Positions 43,908-54,116 of a stretch of DNA of 64,000 nucleotides are shown here, in pieces. Under the pieces are notes generated by a model that saw only the letters and a list, made by a program, of their open reading frames with translations, was not told the origin of the DNA and made no database searches. The translations under genes were made by a program, and so were the position numbers. Every line of letters starts with the position of its first letter. The first letter of the stretch is position 1. This DNA comes from Gluconobacter thailandicus F149-1 = NBRC 100600 (GTDB lineage: Bacteria > Pseudomonadota > Alphaproteobacteria > Acetobacterales > Acetobacteraceae). The stretch spans positions 62,001-126,000 of the forward strand of contig NZ_BANH01000017.1 of the NCBI RefSeq assembly GCF_000964465.1. The letters are read 5' to 3'.

Positions 43908-45005
43908 ATGGCGGTCGAAATCCGGGTGCCGGCGCTGGGAGAAAGCCTGACGACCGCGACTGTCGCGCGCTGGCTGAAGCAGGCGGGCGATTACGTTCAG
44001 CATGATGAAACAGTTGTCGAACTTGAGACGGACAAGGTCAGCGTTGAAGTTACGGCACCTTCAGCCGGGCGTCTCGAAAACTGCATTCCGCTCGGGACAG
44101 AAGTGGAAATCGGCGGTCTCCTGGGCCAAATCGACGAAACGGCTGAAGCTCCGGTTGCGGCCGCAGCCCCTGTTGTTCCGCCTGTAGAGGTTGCACGTCC
44201 TGATCCTGTTGCGCCTGTTGTTGAGCCACCGCCCGCACCAAAACCTGCTCCTAGCCCGACATTCGCCGAACCCCAGGTCTCCACGGTTTCGGGCATTGAT
44301 GATCCCAGGGAACGTCGCGTTCCGATGTCGCGACTGCGGCAAACGATCGCACGGAATTTGAAAGCGGCACAGAACACTGCGGCGATCCTGACGACGTTCA
44401 ATGAAATTGATATGTCGGCGGCCAAGGCTCTGCGCGCCGAATATCGGGATGAGTTTGAAAAGAAGCATGATGGGGCCCGGCTGGGCTTCATGTCCTTTTT
44501 TGCCAGAGCTGTTGTCGGTGCGCTTCGCGATTATCCTGCCCTGAATGCCCAGATCGAAGGGGATGAAATCGTTTATCGGGATTTCGTTAATCTCGGAATT
44601 GCGGTTGGTACCGAGCGGGGGCTGGTTGTTCCTGTCCTTCATGATGCCGATCAGATGAGTTTTGCCGAGTTGGAGCGTCGCATTGCGGACTATGGCAAAC
44701 GCGCCCGGATGGGGTCTCTCAAACTGGACGAACTGTCACACGGCAGTTTCTCGATCACGAATGGTGGCATTTTCGGGTCGCTTCTTTCGACGCCCATCCT
44801 GAACACGCCGCAGTCGGGTATTCTGGGCATGCATGCCATTCAGGATCGTCCTGTTGTGCGTGATGGGCAGGTGGTTGTTCGCCCCATGATGTATGTTGCA
44901 TTGTCTTACGACCATCGCATTGTAGACGGGCGGGAAGCCGTCAGCTTCCTTGTTCGGGTCAAGCAGCTTGTTGAGGATCCGCGAAGACTTCTTCTTGATC
45001 TCTGA
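43908..45005 (+). CDS. sucB: 2-oxoacid dehydrogenase E2 (dihydrolipoamide succinyltransferase-like)
   Basis: A 365-residue E2 subunit. Residues 1-77 are a lipoyl domain with the target lysine in [11 protein letters not shown] Pro/Ala linker follows; the catalytic domain starts near residue 130 ([35 protein letters not shown]) and has [13 protein letters not shown] with the catalytic histidine. The catalytic motifs fit succinyl-type E2. The roughly 35-residue peripheral subunit-binding domain normally between them is missing. It stands alone, without sucA or lpd beside it. ATG with GAGGAGAG upstream. Confidence 0.85.
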   Translation: MAVEIRVPALGESLTTATVARWLKQAGDYVQHDETVVELETDKVSVEVTAPSAGRLENCIPLGTEVEIGGLLGQIDETAEAPVAAAAPVVPPVEVARPDPVAPVVEPPPAPKPAPSPTFAEPQVSTVSGIDDPRERRVPMSRLRQTIARNLKAAQNTAAILTTFNEIDMSAAKALRAEYRDEFEKKHDGARLGFMSFFARAVVGALRDYPALNAQIEGDEIVYRDFVNLGIAVGTERGLVVPVLHDADQMSFAELERRIADYGKRARMGSLKLDELSHGSFSITNGGIFGSLLSTPILNTPQSGILGMHAIQDRPVVRDGQVVVRPMMYVALSYDHRIVDGREAVSFLVRVKQLVEDPRRLLLDL

Positions 45006-45115
45006 TCTTTTTCGGAAGACGTAACGTTAAGGCGTTGCGTCTTCTGCTGAACGCTGGACGATCTGTCGTTCCCTCGCGTTCATTTTGTCACGTTGAACCG
45101 AGGGTTACTTCAGTT

Positions 45116-46114
45116 ATGTCACCAGCTTTCAGACTGTCTTCTTCTTTACAGCTTTTTGCGATGGCGACCGTTCTGGGAGGCGGTGTTCTTCCGCTGACGG
45201 CATGTGCACAGGCAGATAAAGCTTCTACCGGAAATCCACAGGCAGTTTCAGCAGCAGGTGCTATTGGAGACGCTTCGGTTCCCCCTCCTGCCATCAATCC
45301 GCCGACCGATGCTGTGCCGGAAATTCCTCCAGTAGAAATTCCACCGCTTCCTGTTGTCAGCAATGTGGAGGCTCACCAGGAAGCGGCACGGCTGGAAAAG
45401 ATGATGGTGAAAACCGTCAAGGGTTTTTCAACCTACAAGCCAGAGCGCCGTGAGGCATTTATTTCTCTCGCCAAGGACGAACTATCAAAGGCAGGTTTGC
45501 CGATCTCGCGTCCACAACTCATCATGGTTGTGGATCGTAATGAAAAAGTACAGCACCTGGATTTCGTTCTGGCGCTTCCAGATGAGCCGTGGGTTTCCAT
45601 CGGAGGGACACCGGTTTCTACAGGAACAACGGGCCGTAAATATTATTACATTACCCCTGTCGGTGTTTTCCAGAACACGGCGGACCGCCTGGGCTACCGT
45701 GCAGAAGGCACCAAGAATAAATATGGTATCCGCGGTATCGGTGCCAAAGGATCTCGCGTGTGGGATATGGGGTGGCAGACAGCAATGAAAGGCTGGCTGC
45801 CTAAACATGAGACCGGGCAGATCAGGCTCGAAATTCATGCCACGGACCCACAATTCCTGGAATGGCGCCTTGGACATTCTGCGTCCGAGGGCTGCATTCG
45901 CATTCCAGCGACGATGAACCACTTTATGGATCATTATGGATTAATCGACGCACTCTATGAGCAGGCTGCGAGCTATGATCCACGATTTGCGGCGCTGCTG
46001 CCAAAAGATCGTGAGCAGACGCCTATTGCTGGAGACCTTGTTATTGTTGTCGATTCCGGCCCTTTGACGGAGCCGAAAATTGACCCGATTGCGGATAAAA
46101 GACCGCTTCCCTGA
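45116..46114 (+). CDS. L,D-transpeptidase (YkuD) lipoprotein
   Basis: A 332-residue protein. Signal peptide with lipobox LPLTAC, then a Pro-rich linker (about 40-85) and a YkuD domain with HSASEGCIRIP, the His-x-Cys catalytic signature. It would make 3-3 crosslinks in peptidoglycan or attach proteins to it, from the periplasm. The open frame extends to 45035, but the ATG at 45116 gives a proper signal peptide. Its Shine-Dalgarno (GAGGG) is 12 bases away, so weak. Confidence 0.82.
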   Translation: MSPAFRLSSSLQLFAMATVLGGGVLPLTACAQADKASTGNPQAVSAAGAIGDASVPPPAINPPTDAVPEIPPVEIPPLPVVSNVEAHQEAARLEKMMVKTVKGFSTYKPERREAFISLAKDELSKAGLPISRPQLIMVVDRNEKVQHLDFVLALPDEPWVSIGGTPVSTGTTGRKYYYITPVGVFQNTADRLGYRAEGTKNKYGIRGIGAKGSRVWDMGWQTAMKGWLPKHETGQIRLEIHATDPQFLEWRLGHSASEGCIRIPATMNHFMDHYGLIDALYEQAASYDPRFAALLPKDREQTPIAGDLVIVVDSGPLTEPKIDPIADKRPLP

Positions 46115-46261
46115 TGTTGGCCTTAACAATTATTACATAATAAGTATGACATTTTTGAGTAACCTGTATGAAGCTTCCATGACGAAGCGGTAATACAGGT
46201 TTTCACTACCAGAAAGCATGAGTAATGAGCGTCTTCTCTTCCACGGGAGCACGCGATTTCC

Positions 46262-48508
46262 ATGAAAAATGTTCGAAAAAGTCTCGCTTTGTCCACAGGA
46301 CTTGTAACAGGAGCGATTCTTTTTGGTTCTGCGACATACGCTGCGGATGCCATGCATGCGGACGATAAAAAGAAGGTATCCAAAGAGGCGTCTAAAGTTG
46401 AAAAGCTGACAGTTCTGGGTCACGCATCACGTATCGCTCCCGCAACAGTTCCACTGGACATTACGCAACCGACATCAAAAATTCAGTCAGGATTTCTGGC
46501 GAATAATATTATTCCGCTTGCAAGTGTTGACGATATTATTCAATTCCAGCCTAGCGTGTTTTCCCAGAACCCAAATGGCCCAGGGATGGGCAAAGCTGAG
46601 ACCATGAGCCTGCGTGGCTTTCAGGATGGTCAATACAACATGACGTTTGATGGCATTCCTTTTGGCAATGCTTCCGACATGGGACATACAACGTCTGCGT
46701 TGTTCATTTCTCATTTTCTTGGCGAGGCGCAGATTGATCGCGGGCCCGGTACAGCGTCAACGATTGGCAATGCGACGTTTGGCGGTACCATGGGATTTAT
46801 GTCAAAGAACCCTGCGGCCCGAATGGGAACAACGCTATACGGAACTTATGGCAGTTTTAATACGCGTGCTGGTGGCATTGAGTTTGATACCGGAAAAACC
46901 AGAATGGGCCGTGCATTTGTCGACATGCAGCACGAAGAAACCAATGGGTATCTGACCAATTCATCTGAACGTCGCAGCAATCTGATGTTTAAGGACGTGA
47001 TTGACCTGGCTCCAGAAACAACACTGACGATTGAAACAACATATAATAAGGAATGGCAGTACACGACTCAAGGCGCAACGTTAGAAGATTACAAGAAATA
47101 CGGGAAAAATTACGGACTATGCAATGATCCAGGAAGGCAATGTTATTATGGATACCAGCCAAGTGTTTATACGTCTGACTTCGATTATGTTTCTCTCAAA
47201 ACGAAGCTCTTATCCTGGCTGACGCTGGAGAACCAGATTTACACTAGCGGTTTTGAGCATGATTATACTGAAAGCACGGATGCCAGTCAGAGCGATACCG
47301 CAGCAAATGGTGTGACATTCTATAATGTGGTCGGAAAAAAAATAGCGACCTATAAAAAAGATATTCCCGGAAAATATGCTGATGCTGCTTATCGCACATA
47401 TGGCGATACCCTTCGATTGAAGGGGCACACAACTTATGGCGACGTATTGCTGGGTGTCTGGGCAGATGTTCAGAAAGATCGTCGATATACTTATGCCGTT
47501 GATCTTAGCCAGAATTCTGTTCCCGTTCCCGGGAAAACAGGTTCAGCATTCAGCTATAATATCTCGGACCTGAACACGACAATTCAGCCTTATCTGGAGT
47601 TGGATATTCATCCGTGGCCAGGAGTGACGATTAAACCGGGTATAAAATATTCCATTTTCAAAAGAGATTATGATGCGGGTGTCAATAAGGGGACAAAACT
47701 TCCTTTGAAAGATACGCAGAGCTATGGATCATGGCAGCCATCCATTGCGATTAACCAACGTATTATGAAAAACTGGAGCGCATATGCACAGGTTGCGCGG
47801 GGATTTCTTGCTCCACCACTATCTGTTTTTCAGGTCAGTTCTGTTGGAAATGTGAAGCCTGAAACGACCATGAATTATCAGGTTGGCTCAGTGTATCATG
47901 GGCGCAACTGGATGCTGTCGTTAGATGGATATTACATTAATTTCTCAAATTATATTGCCTCGGCACAGATTCAGGTTCCCAACATCGGTACGACATCGAC
48001 ATATGTTAACAGCGGTGGTGCGGTGTATCGCGGGATTGAGTTCGAAGGTCAGTATGTTATCGGCTACGGTTTTTCCCTGTATGGAAATTACAGTGTGAAT
48101 GATGCGAAATACAAGCACAGCCATGTGCGCGTCGCTCAGACACCGAATGCATTAGCGTCTTTTGGTTTGCTCTATGAAAGCGACCATGGCCCATATTTTT
48201 CTCTTATGGGTAAATATGCGGGCCATCACTGGGGGTTGGACAGTACGATGGACGACGCGGGTAACGCAGTTTTCAAAAACCAGTATAAAATTGGCAGCAC
48301 GGTCACTGCTGACCTTGCCGTGGGCTGGCGTATTCATCACATCGGTTCATTCTTCAGGGACGTGACGCCGAGCATCAAGGTTGCAAATCTCTTCAATAAT
48401 CGCTCAATCAGTGATTATGCCGGGACGCAGTCTTACGGAGATGCGCCGCTATTCTGGCGTATCGCAGGCCGGAGCGTCTTCTTCAACATGACTGCAACGA
48501 TGCCATGA
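46262..48508 (+). CDS. TonB-dependent outer-membrane receptor
   Basis: A 748-residue receptor: signal peptide ending near ATYAADA, plug domain (SVDDIIQFQPSVFSQNPNGPGMGKAETMSLRGFQDGQYNMTFDGIPFG; RGPGTASTIGNATFGGTM) and a 22-strand-type barrel to a C-terminal NMTATMP. The gene is more AT-rich than its neighbours. Its stop overlaps the phosphatase gene (ATGA), so the ligand is likely a phosphate ester such as phytate or its products (inference). A classical TonB box is not obvious. Confidence 0.9.
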   Translation: MKNVRKSLALSTGLVTGAILFGSATYAADAMHADDKKKVSKEASKVEKLTVLGHASRIAPATVPLDITQPTSKIQSGFLANNIIPLASVDDIIQFQPSVFSQNPNGPGMGKAETMSLRGFQDGQYNMTFDGIPFGNASDMGHTTSALFISHFLGEAQIDRGPGTASTIGNATFGGTMGFMSKNPAARMGTTLYGTYGSFNTRAGGIEFDTGKTRMGRAFVDMQHEETNGYLTNSSERRSNLMFKDVIDLAPETTLTIETTYNKEWQYTTQGATLEDYKKYGKNYGLCNDPGRQCYYGYQPSVYTSDFDYVSLKTKLLSWLTLENQIYTSGFEHDYTESTDASQSDTAANGVTFYNVVGKKIATYKKDIPGKYADAAYRTYGDTLRLKGHTTYGDVLLGVWADVQKDRRYTYAVDLSQNSVPVPGKTGSAFSYNISDLNTTIQPYLELDIHPWPGVTIKPGIKYSIFKRDYDAGVNKGTKLPLKDTQSYGSWQPSIAINQRIMKNWSAYAQVARGFLAPPLSVFQVSSVGNVKPETTMNYQVGSVYHGRNWMLSLDGYYINFSNYIASAQIQVPNIGTTSTYVNSGGAVYRGIEFEGQYVIGYGFSLYGNYSVNDAKYKHSHVRVAQTPNALASFGLLYESDHGPYFSLMGKYAGHHWGLDSTMDDAGNAVFKNQYKIGSTVTADLAVGWRIHHIGSFFRDVTPSIKVANLFNNRSISDYAGTQSYGDAPLFWRIAGRSVFFNMTATMP

Positions 48509-49686
48509 TTTGCCGAATTTCTTCGCTTCTTGTCCTCTTTGTTCTGGGGGGATGTGCTTCTCAGACGCAGGGAGACACTCTGGAAAAGGTCGTTTTTCTG
48601 GGGAGGCACGGTATCCGTAGTCCTACCGTTTCACCGCAGGAAATGCAGCGCCGGACAGGGCATTCCTGGCAGACATGGTCTGTCGCTCCGGGAGAAATGA
48701 CGGATCATGGTATTGATGCTCTGAGAGCAATGGTGCGGGCTGTGCGGGAGAATTACAGTCAGACAGCTCTTTTCCAGTCGCCGCAGTCCTGTCAGACGGT
48801 GGAATGGGAAACTGTTGTCTGGGCTGATACGGCCGATCACAGGACGCGACAGACGGGTGAGGTCTGGGCAAAGGACATTGCTCCCGGATGTTCGTTACAG
48901 GCAGGTTGGGCATCTACGCCGGTTGATCCGTTATTCAATGCATTCGGAAATAGGGCAGGGAAAATTGATTCCGCTCTTCTCGAACGAGAGTTTGAGGTAG
49001 CCAAAGCCACGCTTCCCGAGCCTGCGTCCGATGCCGCACTAAAGACACTTCAGGCGCTCCTGGCTCCGAATGGATGCGCAGCAAAATCCGCATCGTCTCA
49101 GTGTCTGACCACTCCCACGACCATTGAGTGGAAAAAGGGGGCACCTCGTCTTCAGGGTGGCTTTGTAACGGCAGGAATGGCGGCAGAAAGTTTGCTGCTG
49201 GCATATGCTGAGGGGCTACCGCTGACGGATTTTGGTATTGCCGAGCAGGATGTTCCTCATCTTCTTGAGACCGTCATGCCGGCACATGAAGCAGAAAATC
49301 ATCTTCTGCGCCGTCTTCCGGAATATGCGCGAGCGCGGAATGGCATGATGGCAGAGAGTATTCGCGCATTTCTTTCTGATCAGCCGGTGCACGCGATTCC
49401 GGCCATCCTGCCGTCAACGAAGGTACTGGTTCTGGCAGGGCACGACACCAACTTGGCTGCGATGATGACGTTGTTTGGCGTCGAGTGGTCTTTTTCGGAT
49501 CAACCGGATTCTACGGCGCCAAATACCGTTCTGGTATTTGAGCGCTGGCGTCATTCTGATGGTACGCGAGATGTCAGGCTCAGGGTCTTCCATCAGTCTC
49601 TGGAAGAGCTCCGTGAGGCGAGGGCGCCAGATATCGGGAAATCAGTCGTTACGTTGTCTCCCGCGCGGTCGGTTTTTGCTCCGTAG
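48505..49686 (+). CDS. Histidine acid phosphatase (phytase / glucose-1-phosphatase type) lipoprotein
   Basis: A 393-residue secreted phosphatase. N terminus LLVLFVLGGC is a lipoprotein signal; VVFLGRHGIRSPT is the RHGxRxP nucleophile motif and VLAGHDTNLAAM supplies the HD proton donor. It belongs to the AppA/Agp branch that removes phosphate from phytate or glucose-1-phosphate. It is translationally coupled to the upstream TonB receptor and followed by a strong terminator. Confidence 0.88.
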   Translation: MICRISSLLVLFVLGGCASQTQGDTLEKVVFLGRHGIRSPTVSPQEMQRRTGHSWQTWSVAPGEMTDHGIDALRAMVRAVRENYSQTALFQSPQSCQTVEWETVVWADTADHRTRQTGEVWAKDIAPGCSLQAGWASTPVDPLFNAFGNRAGKIDSALLEREFEVAKATLPEPASDAALKTLQALLAPNGCAAKSASSQCLTTPTTIEWKKGAPRLQGGFVTAGMAAESLLLAYAEGLPLTDFGIAEQDVPHLLETVMPAHEAENHLLRRLPEYARARNGMMAESIRAFLSDQPVHAIPAILPSTKVLVLAGHDTNLAAMMTLFGVEWSFSDQPDSTAPNTVLVFERWRHSDGTRDVRLRVFHQSLEELREARAPDIGKSVVTLSPARSVFAP

Positions 49687-49719
49687 CGTCCAGAAGATCT
49701 TGGAGAAGACATAAAAAAA

Positions 49720-49747
49720 GCCCGGATGAAGACCATCCGGGCTTTTT
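49720..49747. terminator. Terminator between the phosphatase and DUF3597 genes
   Basis: GCCCGGATG (49720-49728) pairs with CATCCGGGC (49734-49742); A7 precedes it and T5 follows, so it works for both convergent genes. Confidence 0.9.
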
Positions 49748-49769
49748 CATAGCTGTTCTGAAGAAGGGC

Positions 49770-50159
49770 TTAGTGTGCCCAGCCTTCAGGAACCTTGCCG
49801 CCGTTCTTGGCCAGCTCGGCATAGACCTGCTTGATGAGCCAGACGTTCATCGTTGCTGAGTCGTCCGTGCTGCCCGTGTAGTGCAGTTCGCCTGCAAGCT
49901 GCTTGCGCGCTTCCAGGGAGCTGTCGAGACCGAGTAGCTTCAGAAGATCCACAATCGAGGTCTTATAGTTCAGCGGCTGGCCAGCCTTGGATGCCAGGTC
50001 CGAAAGAACAGCGTCCACGTCAACTGGTGCGGCCGGAGTGGCAGGTGCCGCAGCAGCCGGAGCGCCAGCGGAAGCCTGTGCATCAGCCGTGCCGGACGTT
50101 GGCGTGGCTGCTTCTGCATGTCCGAAAATCTTGGACATGATCGTGCTGAAAAGACCCAT
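49770..50159 (-). CDS. DUF3597 domain protein
   Basis: A 129-residue protein. N terminus MGLFSTIMSKIFGHAEA, an Ala/Pro-rich linker, then the DUF3597 core (VDVDAVLSDLASKAGQPLNYKTSIVDLLKLLGLDSSLEARKQLAGELHY). The domain is a small helical fold of unknown function, common in Proteobacteria. AGGAG lies 8 bases before the ATG at 50159. Confidence 0.85.
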   Translation of the reverse strand: MGLFSTIMSKIFGHAEAATPTSGTADAQASAGAPAAAAPATPAAPVDVDAVLSDLASKAGQPLNYKTSIVDLLKLLGLDSSLEARKQLAGELHYTGSTDDSATMNVWLIKQVYAELAKNGGKVPEGWAH

Positions 50160-50230
50160 AGGAAACACTCCTGACGGTTTGAAAAAAGGTGTCGGGGTAG
50201 ACAACGCCTACCCCATGTCACCTGTTCCGC

Positions 50231-51526
50231 TCAGTAACGATATTCTTCGTGCTTGAACGGACCGGCGACTGGAACGCCAATGTAGTCAGCCTGCTTCGTG
50301 GACATCTTGGAGAGTTCGGCGCCGACCTTTGCGAGGTGGAGGGCGGCGACCTTTTCGTCCAGAGCCTTCGGCAGGGTGTAAACCTTCACTTCGTACTGGC
50401 CCGGCTTGGCGGTCCAGAGTTCGATCTGGGCCAGCGTCTGGTTGGTGAAGGAAGCGGACATCACGAAGGACGGGTGACCCGTGGCGTTGCCAAGGTTCAC
50501 GAGACGGCCTTCGGAGAGCAGGATGATGCGGCGGCCTTCGGCCAGCTCGACTTCGTCAACCTGCGGCTTGATGTTGTTCCAGCGATAGTTGCGCAGGGCT
50601 TCAACCTGGATTTCGCTGTCGAAGTGACCGATGTTGCAGACGATCGCACGGTCCTTCATTTCGCGCATGTGGTCGATCGTGATGATGTCCACATTGCCCG
50701 TGCAGGTGACGAAAATGTCGCCGCGCGGTGCTGCGTTTTCCATGGTGACGACTTCATAGCCTTCCATGGCGGCCTGAAGGGCGCAGATCGGGTCGACTTC
50801 GGTCACGAGAACGCGGCAGCCTGCATTGCGCAGGGAGGCAGCGGAACCCTTGCCCACGTCGCCGTAACCGGCAACGACGGCAACCTTGCCGGCCATCATG
50901 ACGTCTGTGCCACGGCGGATGGCGTCCACCAGGCTCTCGCGGCAGCCATACAGGTTGTCGAACTTGGACTTCGTGACGCTGTCGTTCACGTTGATGGCCG
51001 GAACCTTCAGCGTGCCAGCCTTGGCCATCTGCCAGAGGCGATGCACACCCGTTGTCGTCTCTTCCGAGAGACCGCGGACGTCCTTCAGGAGTTCCGGGAA
51101 CTTGTCATGCATCATGACCGTGAGGTCACCGCCGTCATCGAGGATCATGTTCGGCGTCCAGCCGTCCGGACCCGTGATGGTCTGCTCGATGCACCAGTTG
51201 AATTCGTCTTCCGTCAGGCCCTTCCAGGCGAAAACCGGAATGCCAGCGGCAGCGATGGCTGCTGCGGCGTGATCCTGCGTGGAGAAGATGTTGCAGGACG
51301 ACCAGCGGACCGTTGCACCGAGAGCCGTCAGCGTCTCGATCAGCACGGCGGTCTGGATGGTCATGTGGAGGCAGCCAGCGATACGGGCGCCCTTGAGCGG
51401 CTGCGTGTCCTTGTATTCTTCGCGGAGTGCCATCAGGCCGGGCATTTCGCCTTCAGCGATGGAGATTTCCTTGCGGCCCCAGTCTGCGAGGGAAATGTCG
51501 TGTACCTTGTAGTCCTGCGTGGTCAT
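50231..51526 (-). CDS. ahcY: Adenosylhomocysteinase
   Basis: A 431-residue NAD-dependent enzyme that splits S-adenosylhomocysteine, keeping methylation going. [21 protein letters not shown] is an N-terminal signature; [17 protein letters not shown] binds NAD; the C terminus KHEEYRY is conserved. It lies alone between the DUF3597 gene and a small secreted protein. I looked for an S-adenosylhomocysteine riboswitch upstream and saw none. Confidence 0.96.
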   Translation of the reverse strand: MTTQDYKVHDISLADWGRKEISIAEGEMPGLMALREEYKDTQPLKGARIAGCLHMTIQTAVLIETLTALGATVRWSSCNIFSTQDHAAAAIAAAGIPVFAWKGLTEDEFNWCIEQTITGPDGWTPNMILDDGGDLTVMMHDKFPELLKDVRGLSEETTTGVHRLWQMAKAGTLKVPAINVNDSVTKSKFDNLYGCRESLVDAIRRGTDVMMAGKVAVVAGYGDVGKGSAASLRNAGCRVLVTEVDPICALQAAMEGYEVVTMENAAPRGDIFVTCTGNVDIITIDHMREMKDRAIVCNIGHFDSEIQVEALRNYRWNNIKPQVDEVELAEGRRIILLSEGRLVNLGNATGHPSFVMSASFTNQTLAQIELWTAKPGQYEVKVYTLPKALDEKVAALHLAKVGAELSKMSTKQADYIGVPVAGPFKHEEYRY

Positions 51527-51575
51527 GATTGGCCCTTACTGCCCGTCTTGGATGGCAGCAGGTATAGAGGCTTGG

Positions 51576-51600
51576 CGGAGCCACGCAAAGTGTGGCTCCG
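51576..51600 (-). terminator. Hairpin between the small secreted gene and ahcY
   Basis: CGGAGCCAC (51576-51584) pairs with GTGGCTCCG (51592-51600), 16 bases after the stop of the minus-strand gene. There is no T run, so it may instead be part of the ahcY leader. Confidence 0.45.
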
Positions 51601-51616
51601 TCGCATCTGGTCTGTG

Positions 51617-51970
51617 TCAGTTCGGCTGTGCGGTGTCGGTCTTGGTCTTGACCGTCAGATGGGGCTGCTGCGTCCGCTTCAGATGGTGCTTGTACTCTGT
51701 CTTGCCCCGCTTCGTGGTGTCGGACATGGCGTGTGGGGCCTGCGGAGCGGGCTGGTCAGGCTGTTCCGTAATGGTACGGGGGTTTGTGGGCAGGTGGTTC
51801 GCCGGCTGATCAATGGTGGAATTCTGTGCTTTCTGCGTCGCCGTATTGGACGTCTGAGGCTGATCGTTGCTCGGGCTGCTGATGGCCTGTGCGAAGGCTG
51901 CGGACGAGACGGCGGGGGAGGCCATCAGAACGGCTGCTGCAAGCAGGGAGGCTTTCAGGCGAATGGACAT
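51617..51970 (-). CDS. Small secreted protein of unknown function
   Basis: A 117-residue protein with a clear Sec signal (MSIRLKASLLAAAVLMASPAV..AFA) and a mature part rich in Gln, Pro, Thr and Asn, probably unstructured and basic at the C terminus. GGAGAGGAAAG is 8 or more bases before the ATG at 51970. No family recognised; probably periplasmic. Confidence 0.6.
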   Translation of the reverse strand: MSIRLKASLLAAAVLMASPAVSSAAFAQAISSPSNDQPQTSNTATQKAQNSTIDQPANHLPTNPRTITEQPDQPAPQAPHAMSDTTKRGKTEYKHHLKRTQQPHLTVKTKTDTAQPN

Positions 51971-52169
51971 ATCTTGATCTTTCCTCTCCATAGGGAAGAG
52001 CTGGCTCTTCCAGGAATAATCTGATAACTCCCAGCCGGCGCGACAGTTGCCTCAAGGCAGCATATTGCGTCTGTTGTCCGGCCATGCCAGAGAACGGCAG
52101 ATCACCCTCAGTCGAGTTATTCCAAACCGACGCAGGTCCAGAACACCCCCTGAAGAACAGGAGGATGCC

Positions 52170-53234
52170 GTGTCAGAGAACCCCACCTACAACTTTCCTT
52201 TCACGGTGCTTGATCCGGCTTTTCAGGAAACGGGAAAACCTGCGTTTGCCAATGGTCTTGTCTGGGCTGTGCAGGCGGTTCCGGGTCAGGAACTGCGGTC
52301 TCTTGGGGCTGATGAGGTCGAAGTGCTTCTGACGCCGGGCCACGAGACGACGTCAGAAGGATGGTTCTGGCTCCATTTCGATACGGTTCACAGCTCAGCG
52401 CGGTCGTTTGTCGCCCATCTTCCGGATCTGCCGGAAGACGTGCGTGCCATGCTGGCAGAAACCGAATACGGGATTGCTCTGGAGGCAGTTGATGATCTGA
52501 TCTGGGGCGCGCTTCCGGCATTTGATGATGCGTTGTCAGAGGATGACAGGGAGATCTGTGCCTGGCGGTTTGCCATGCGGCCTGATCTTCTGATCACGAC
52601 GCGGCGCAATCCCATTCCTGTTCTGGGGGCTGCTTACCGATCCCTGCGAGCCGACCATATTCCTCCGACCCCCGCGGGAATTATCGACCGGGCTCTGCGG
52701 GAATTTACGGGAACTGTACGTCGACAGCTGGGCCAGCTGGATGATGATCTTGACCGTGCGGAAGATGCTCTTCTGCTGATCGAGCATCGGTCCGATCTGG
52801 GGCATCTGGGTGGTATCGTTGGTAAGGTGCGTCGTCGGGCGACAGAGCTCAGGCGTGTTGTCACGCCTATTGACCGCGTTCTGAAAGATGAGGATCTGGA
52901 TCTTCCGGAGTGGGCGGAAGACGAACTGCGCGATCGTGCGGAACGTCAGGTTCATGCGGCTCTGGACGATCTGATCGCGTTGCAGGATCGTGCGCGTTCG
53001 TTGCAGGACGAACTGGGTTCCAATCAGGCGGAAGAAACCAACCGGCGTCTGTATATCGTTTCCGTGGGAACGACCTTGATGCTTCCGGCGACGTTTGTGA
53101 CGGGATTCTTCGGCATGAACACGGGCGGTATGTTTCTTGCGCAGGGCGCATGGGGCACCATTGAAGCCGGATTTGTGTGCTTCGTTTTCATGGCCGTGAC
53201 ATTCCTCTTTATGAAGCTGGCCCGGCTTCTCTGA
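52170..53234 (+). CDS. CorA/ZntB-family metal ion transporter
   Basis: A 354-residue protein with the large cytoplasmic N-terminal domain and two C-terminal spans: TTLMLPATFVTGFFGMNTGG contains the GMN selectivity motif, followed by FVCFVFMAVTFLFM. ZntB-type proteins export zinc or move other divalent cations. The GTG at 52170 has AGGAGG 6 bases upstream; earlier in-frame codons lack a site. Confidence 0.82.
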   Translation: MSENPTYNFPFTVLDPAFQETGKPAFANGLVWAVQAVPGQELRSLGADEVEVLLTPGHETTSEGWFWLHFDTVHSSARSFVAHLPDLPEDVRAMLAETEYGIALEAVDDLIWGALPAFDDALSEDDREICAWRFAMRPDLLITTRRNPIPVLGAAYRSLRADHIPPTPAGIIDRALREFTGTVRRQLGQLDDDLDRAEDALLLIEHRSDLGHLGGIVGKVRRRATELRRVVTPIDRVLKDEDLDLPEWAEDELRDRAERQVHAALDDLIALQDRARSLQDELGSNQAEETNRRLYIVSVGTTLMLPATFVTGFFGMNTGGMFLAQGAWGTIEAGFVCFVFMAVTFLFMKLARLL

Positions 53235-53346
53235 AGGGCGACTTGACTGATTGCCTGTTGTCCAAGAGGGAAAAATCTGTTTCTGTTACGAAAAGATACA
53301 TTCAGAAAGCAGCTGGAAGGCTGCTCTATTCTAGAAATGGAAACTG

Positions 53347-53781
53347 ATGCTTCGTTTTCGAACACTCCTTATTTTCTCCCTTTTGGCTTGTGGTTTTACT
53401 GCTTGCGGGCCGCAAACTTACACGCCTGAGACTGCGATTTCTGCCGTTCATGCTGACCCTTCTGGAGTGGTTGGAAGGTTCAGGATGACTGTAAAGCGCG
53501 TCGGTTGGAAGGATGGGGCAATGTATTTGGATTCTGCCCAGGACTACAGAGACCCTAAGACCCTTATTGTCGCGGTTGATGGTGCTACGGCGAATGACTT
53601 GCTGCATAACAAGCCCCAGACGGCCGAGCAGTATTTTATGAACCGGACAATCATTGTGTCAGGGCTTGCCCGGAGAGTTCCTATTATCTGGTTGGATGAT
53701 GACGGAGTGCCAACGGGGGAACATTATTTTCAGACGCAGATTTTTATCGGGGACTCTGAAGATCTGAAAATTTTGCCCTGA
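53347..53781 (+). CDS. Small lipoprotein of unknown function
   Basis: A 144-residue protein with lipobox GFTAC and then a possible beta-rich domain (GVVGRFRMTVKRVGWKDGAMYLDSAQDYRDPKTLIVAV). No family recognised, although the pattern recalls small OB-fold periplasmic proteins. It would be anchored in a membrane facing the periplasm. ATG at 53347, with TAGAAATGGAAACTG upstream and no strong Shine-Dalgarno. Confidence 0.6.
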   Translation: MLRFRTLLIFSLLACGFTACGPQTYTPETAISAVHADPSGVVGRFRMTVKRVGWKDGAMYLDSAQDYRDPKTLIVAVDGATANDLLHNKPQTAEQYFMNRTIIVSGLARRVPIIWLDDDGVPTGEHYFQTQIFIGDSEDLKILP

Positions 53782-54116
53782 GGAGAAAACCCTATTTTGA
53801 ACAACTGGCGATATTACATGTAAGTGCTAGTTTATTTACGGAATAATGGTCGGTCGGTGTTTGAATTTCTTCAGTTGCGACAATGATTTTTATCGCAACG
53901 GGAAGATGTTGCACCATGTCGATTTAGAGGGTGTCGTCCTCGCCGCAATTAACAAAGGATGCGTGCCGACACCTTGCAGACTCGTGCATGATTTTGAGCC
54001 CAAAAACGCGATTCAGCATGTTTTGGCTGTGAATTCACGTCATACCGCCCTGTATCACCAAGATAATAGCTGATGCTGAGCGGTATGAGTGCAGTCTGTC
54101 AGAAATTTGGGATCGG
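53782..54116. other. 335-base gap without a supported gene
   Basis: A frame at 53846-54073 (75 residues) has no Shine-Dalgarno and no recognisable domain. No hairpin with a T run is seen for either neighbour. Confidence 0.5.

Noticed and set aside
51527-51616. Possible S-adenosylhomocysteine riboswitch before ahcY
   Set aside because: Only a simple GGAGCCAC hairpin is seen; the conserved core of known SAH riboswitches was not found.
50249-52024. 591-codon open frame on the plus strand opposite ahcY
   Set aside because: ahcY on the minus strand is unmistakable and complete; the long opposite frame follows from GC-rich codon bias.
53846-54073. 75-codon frame between two small lipoprotein genes
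   Set aside because: No ribosome-binding sequence, no recognisable domain; left as an unsupported gap.
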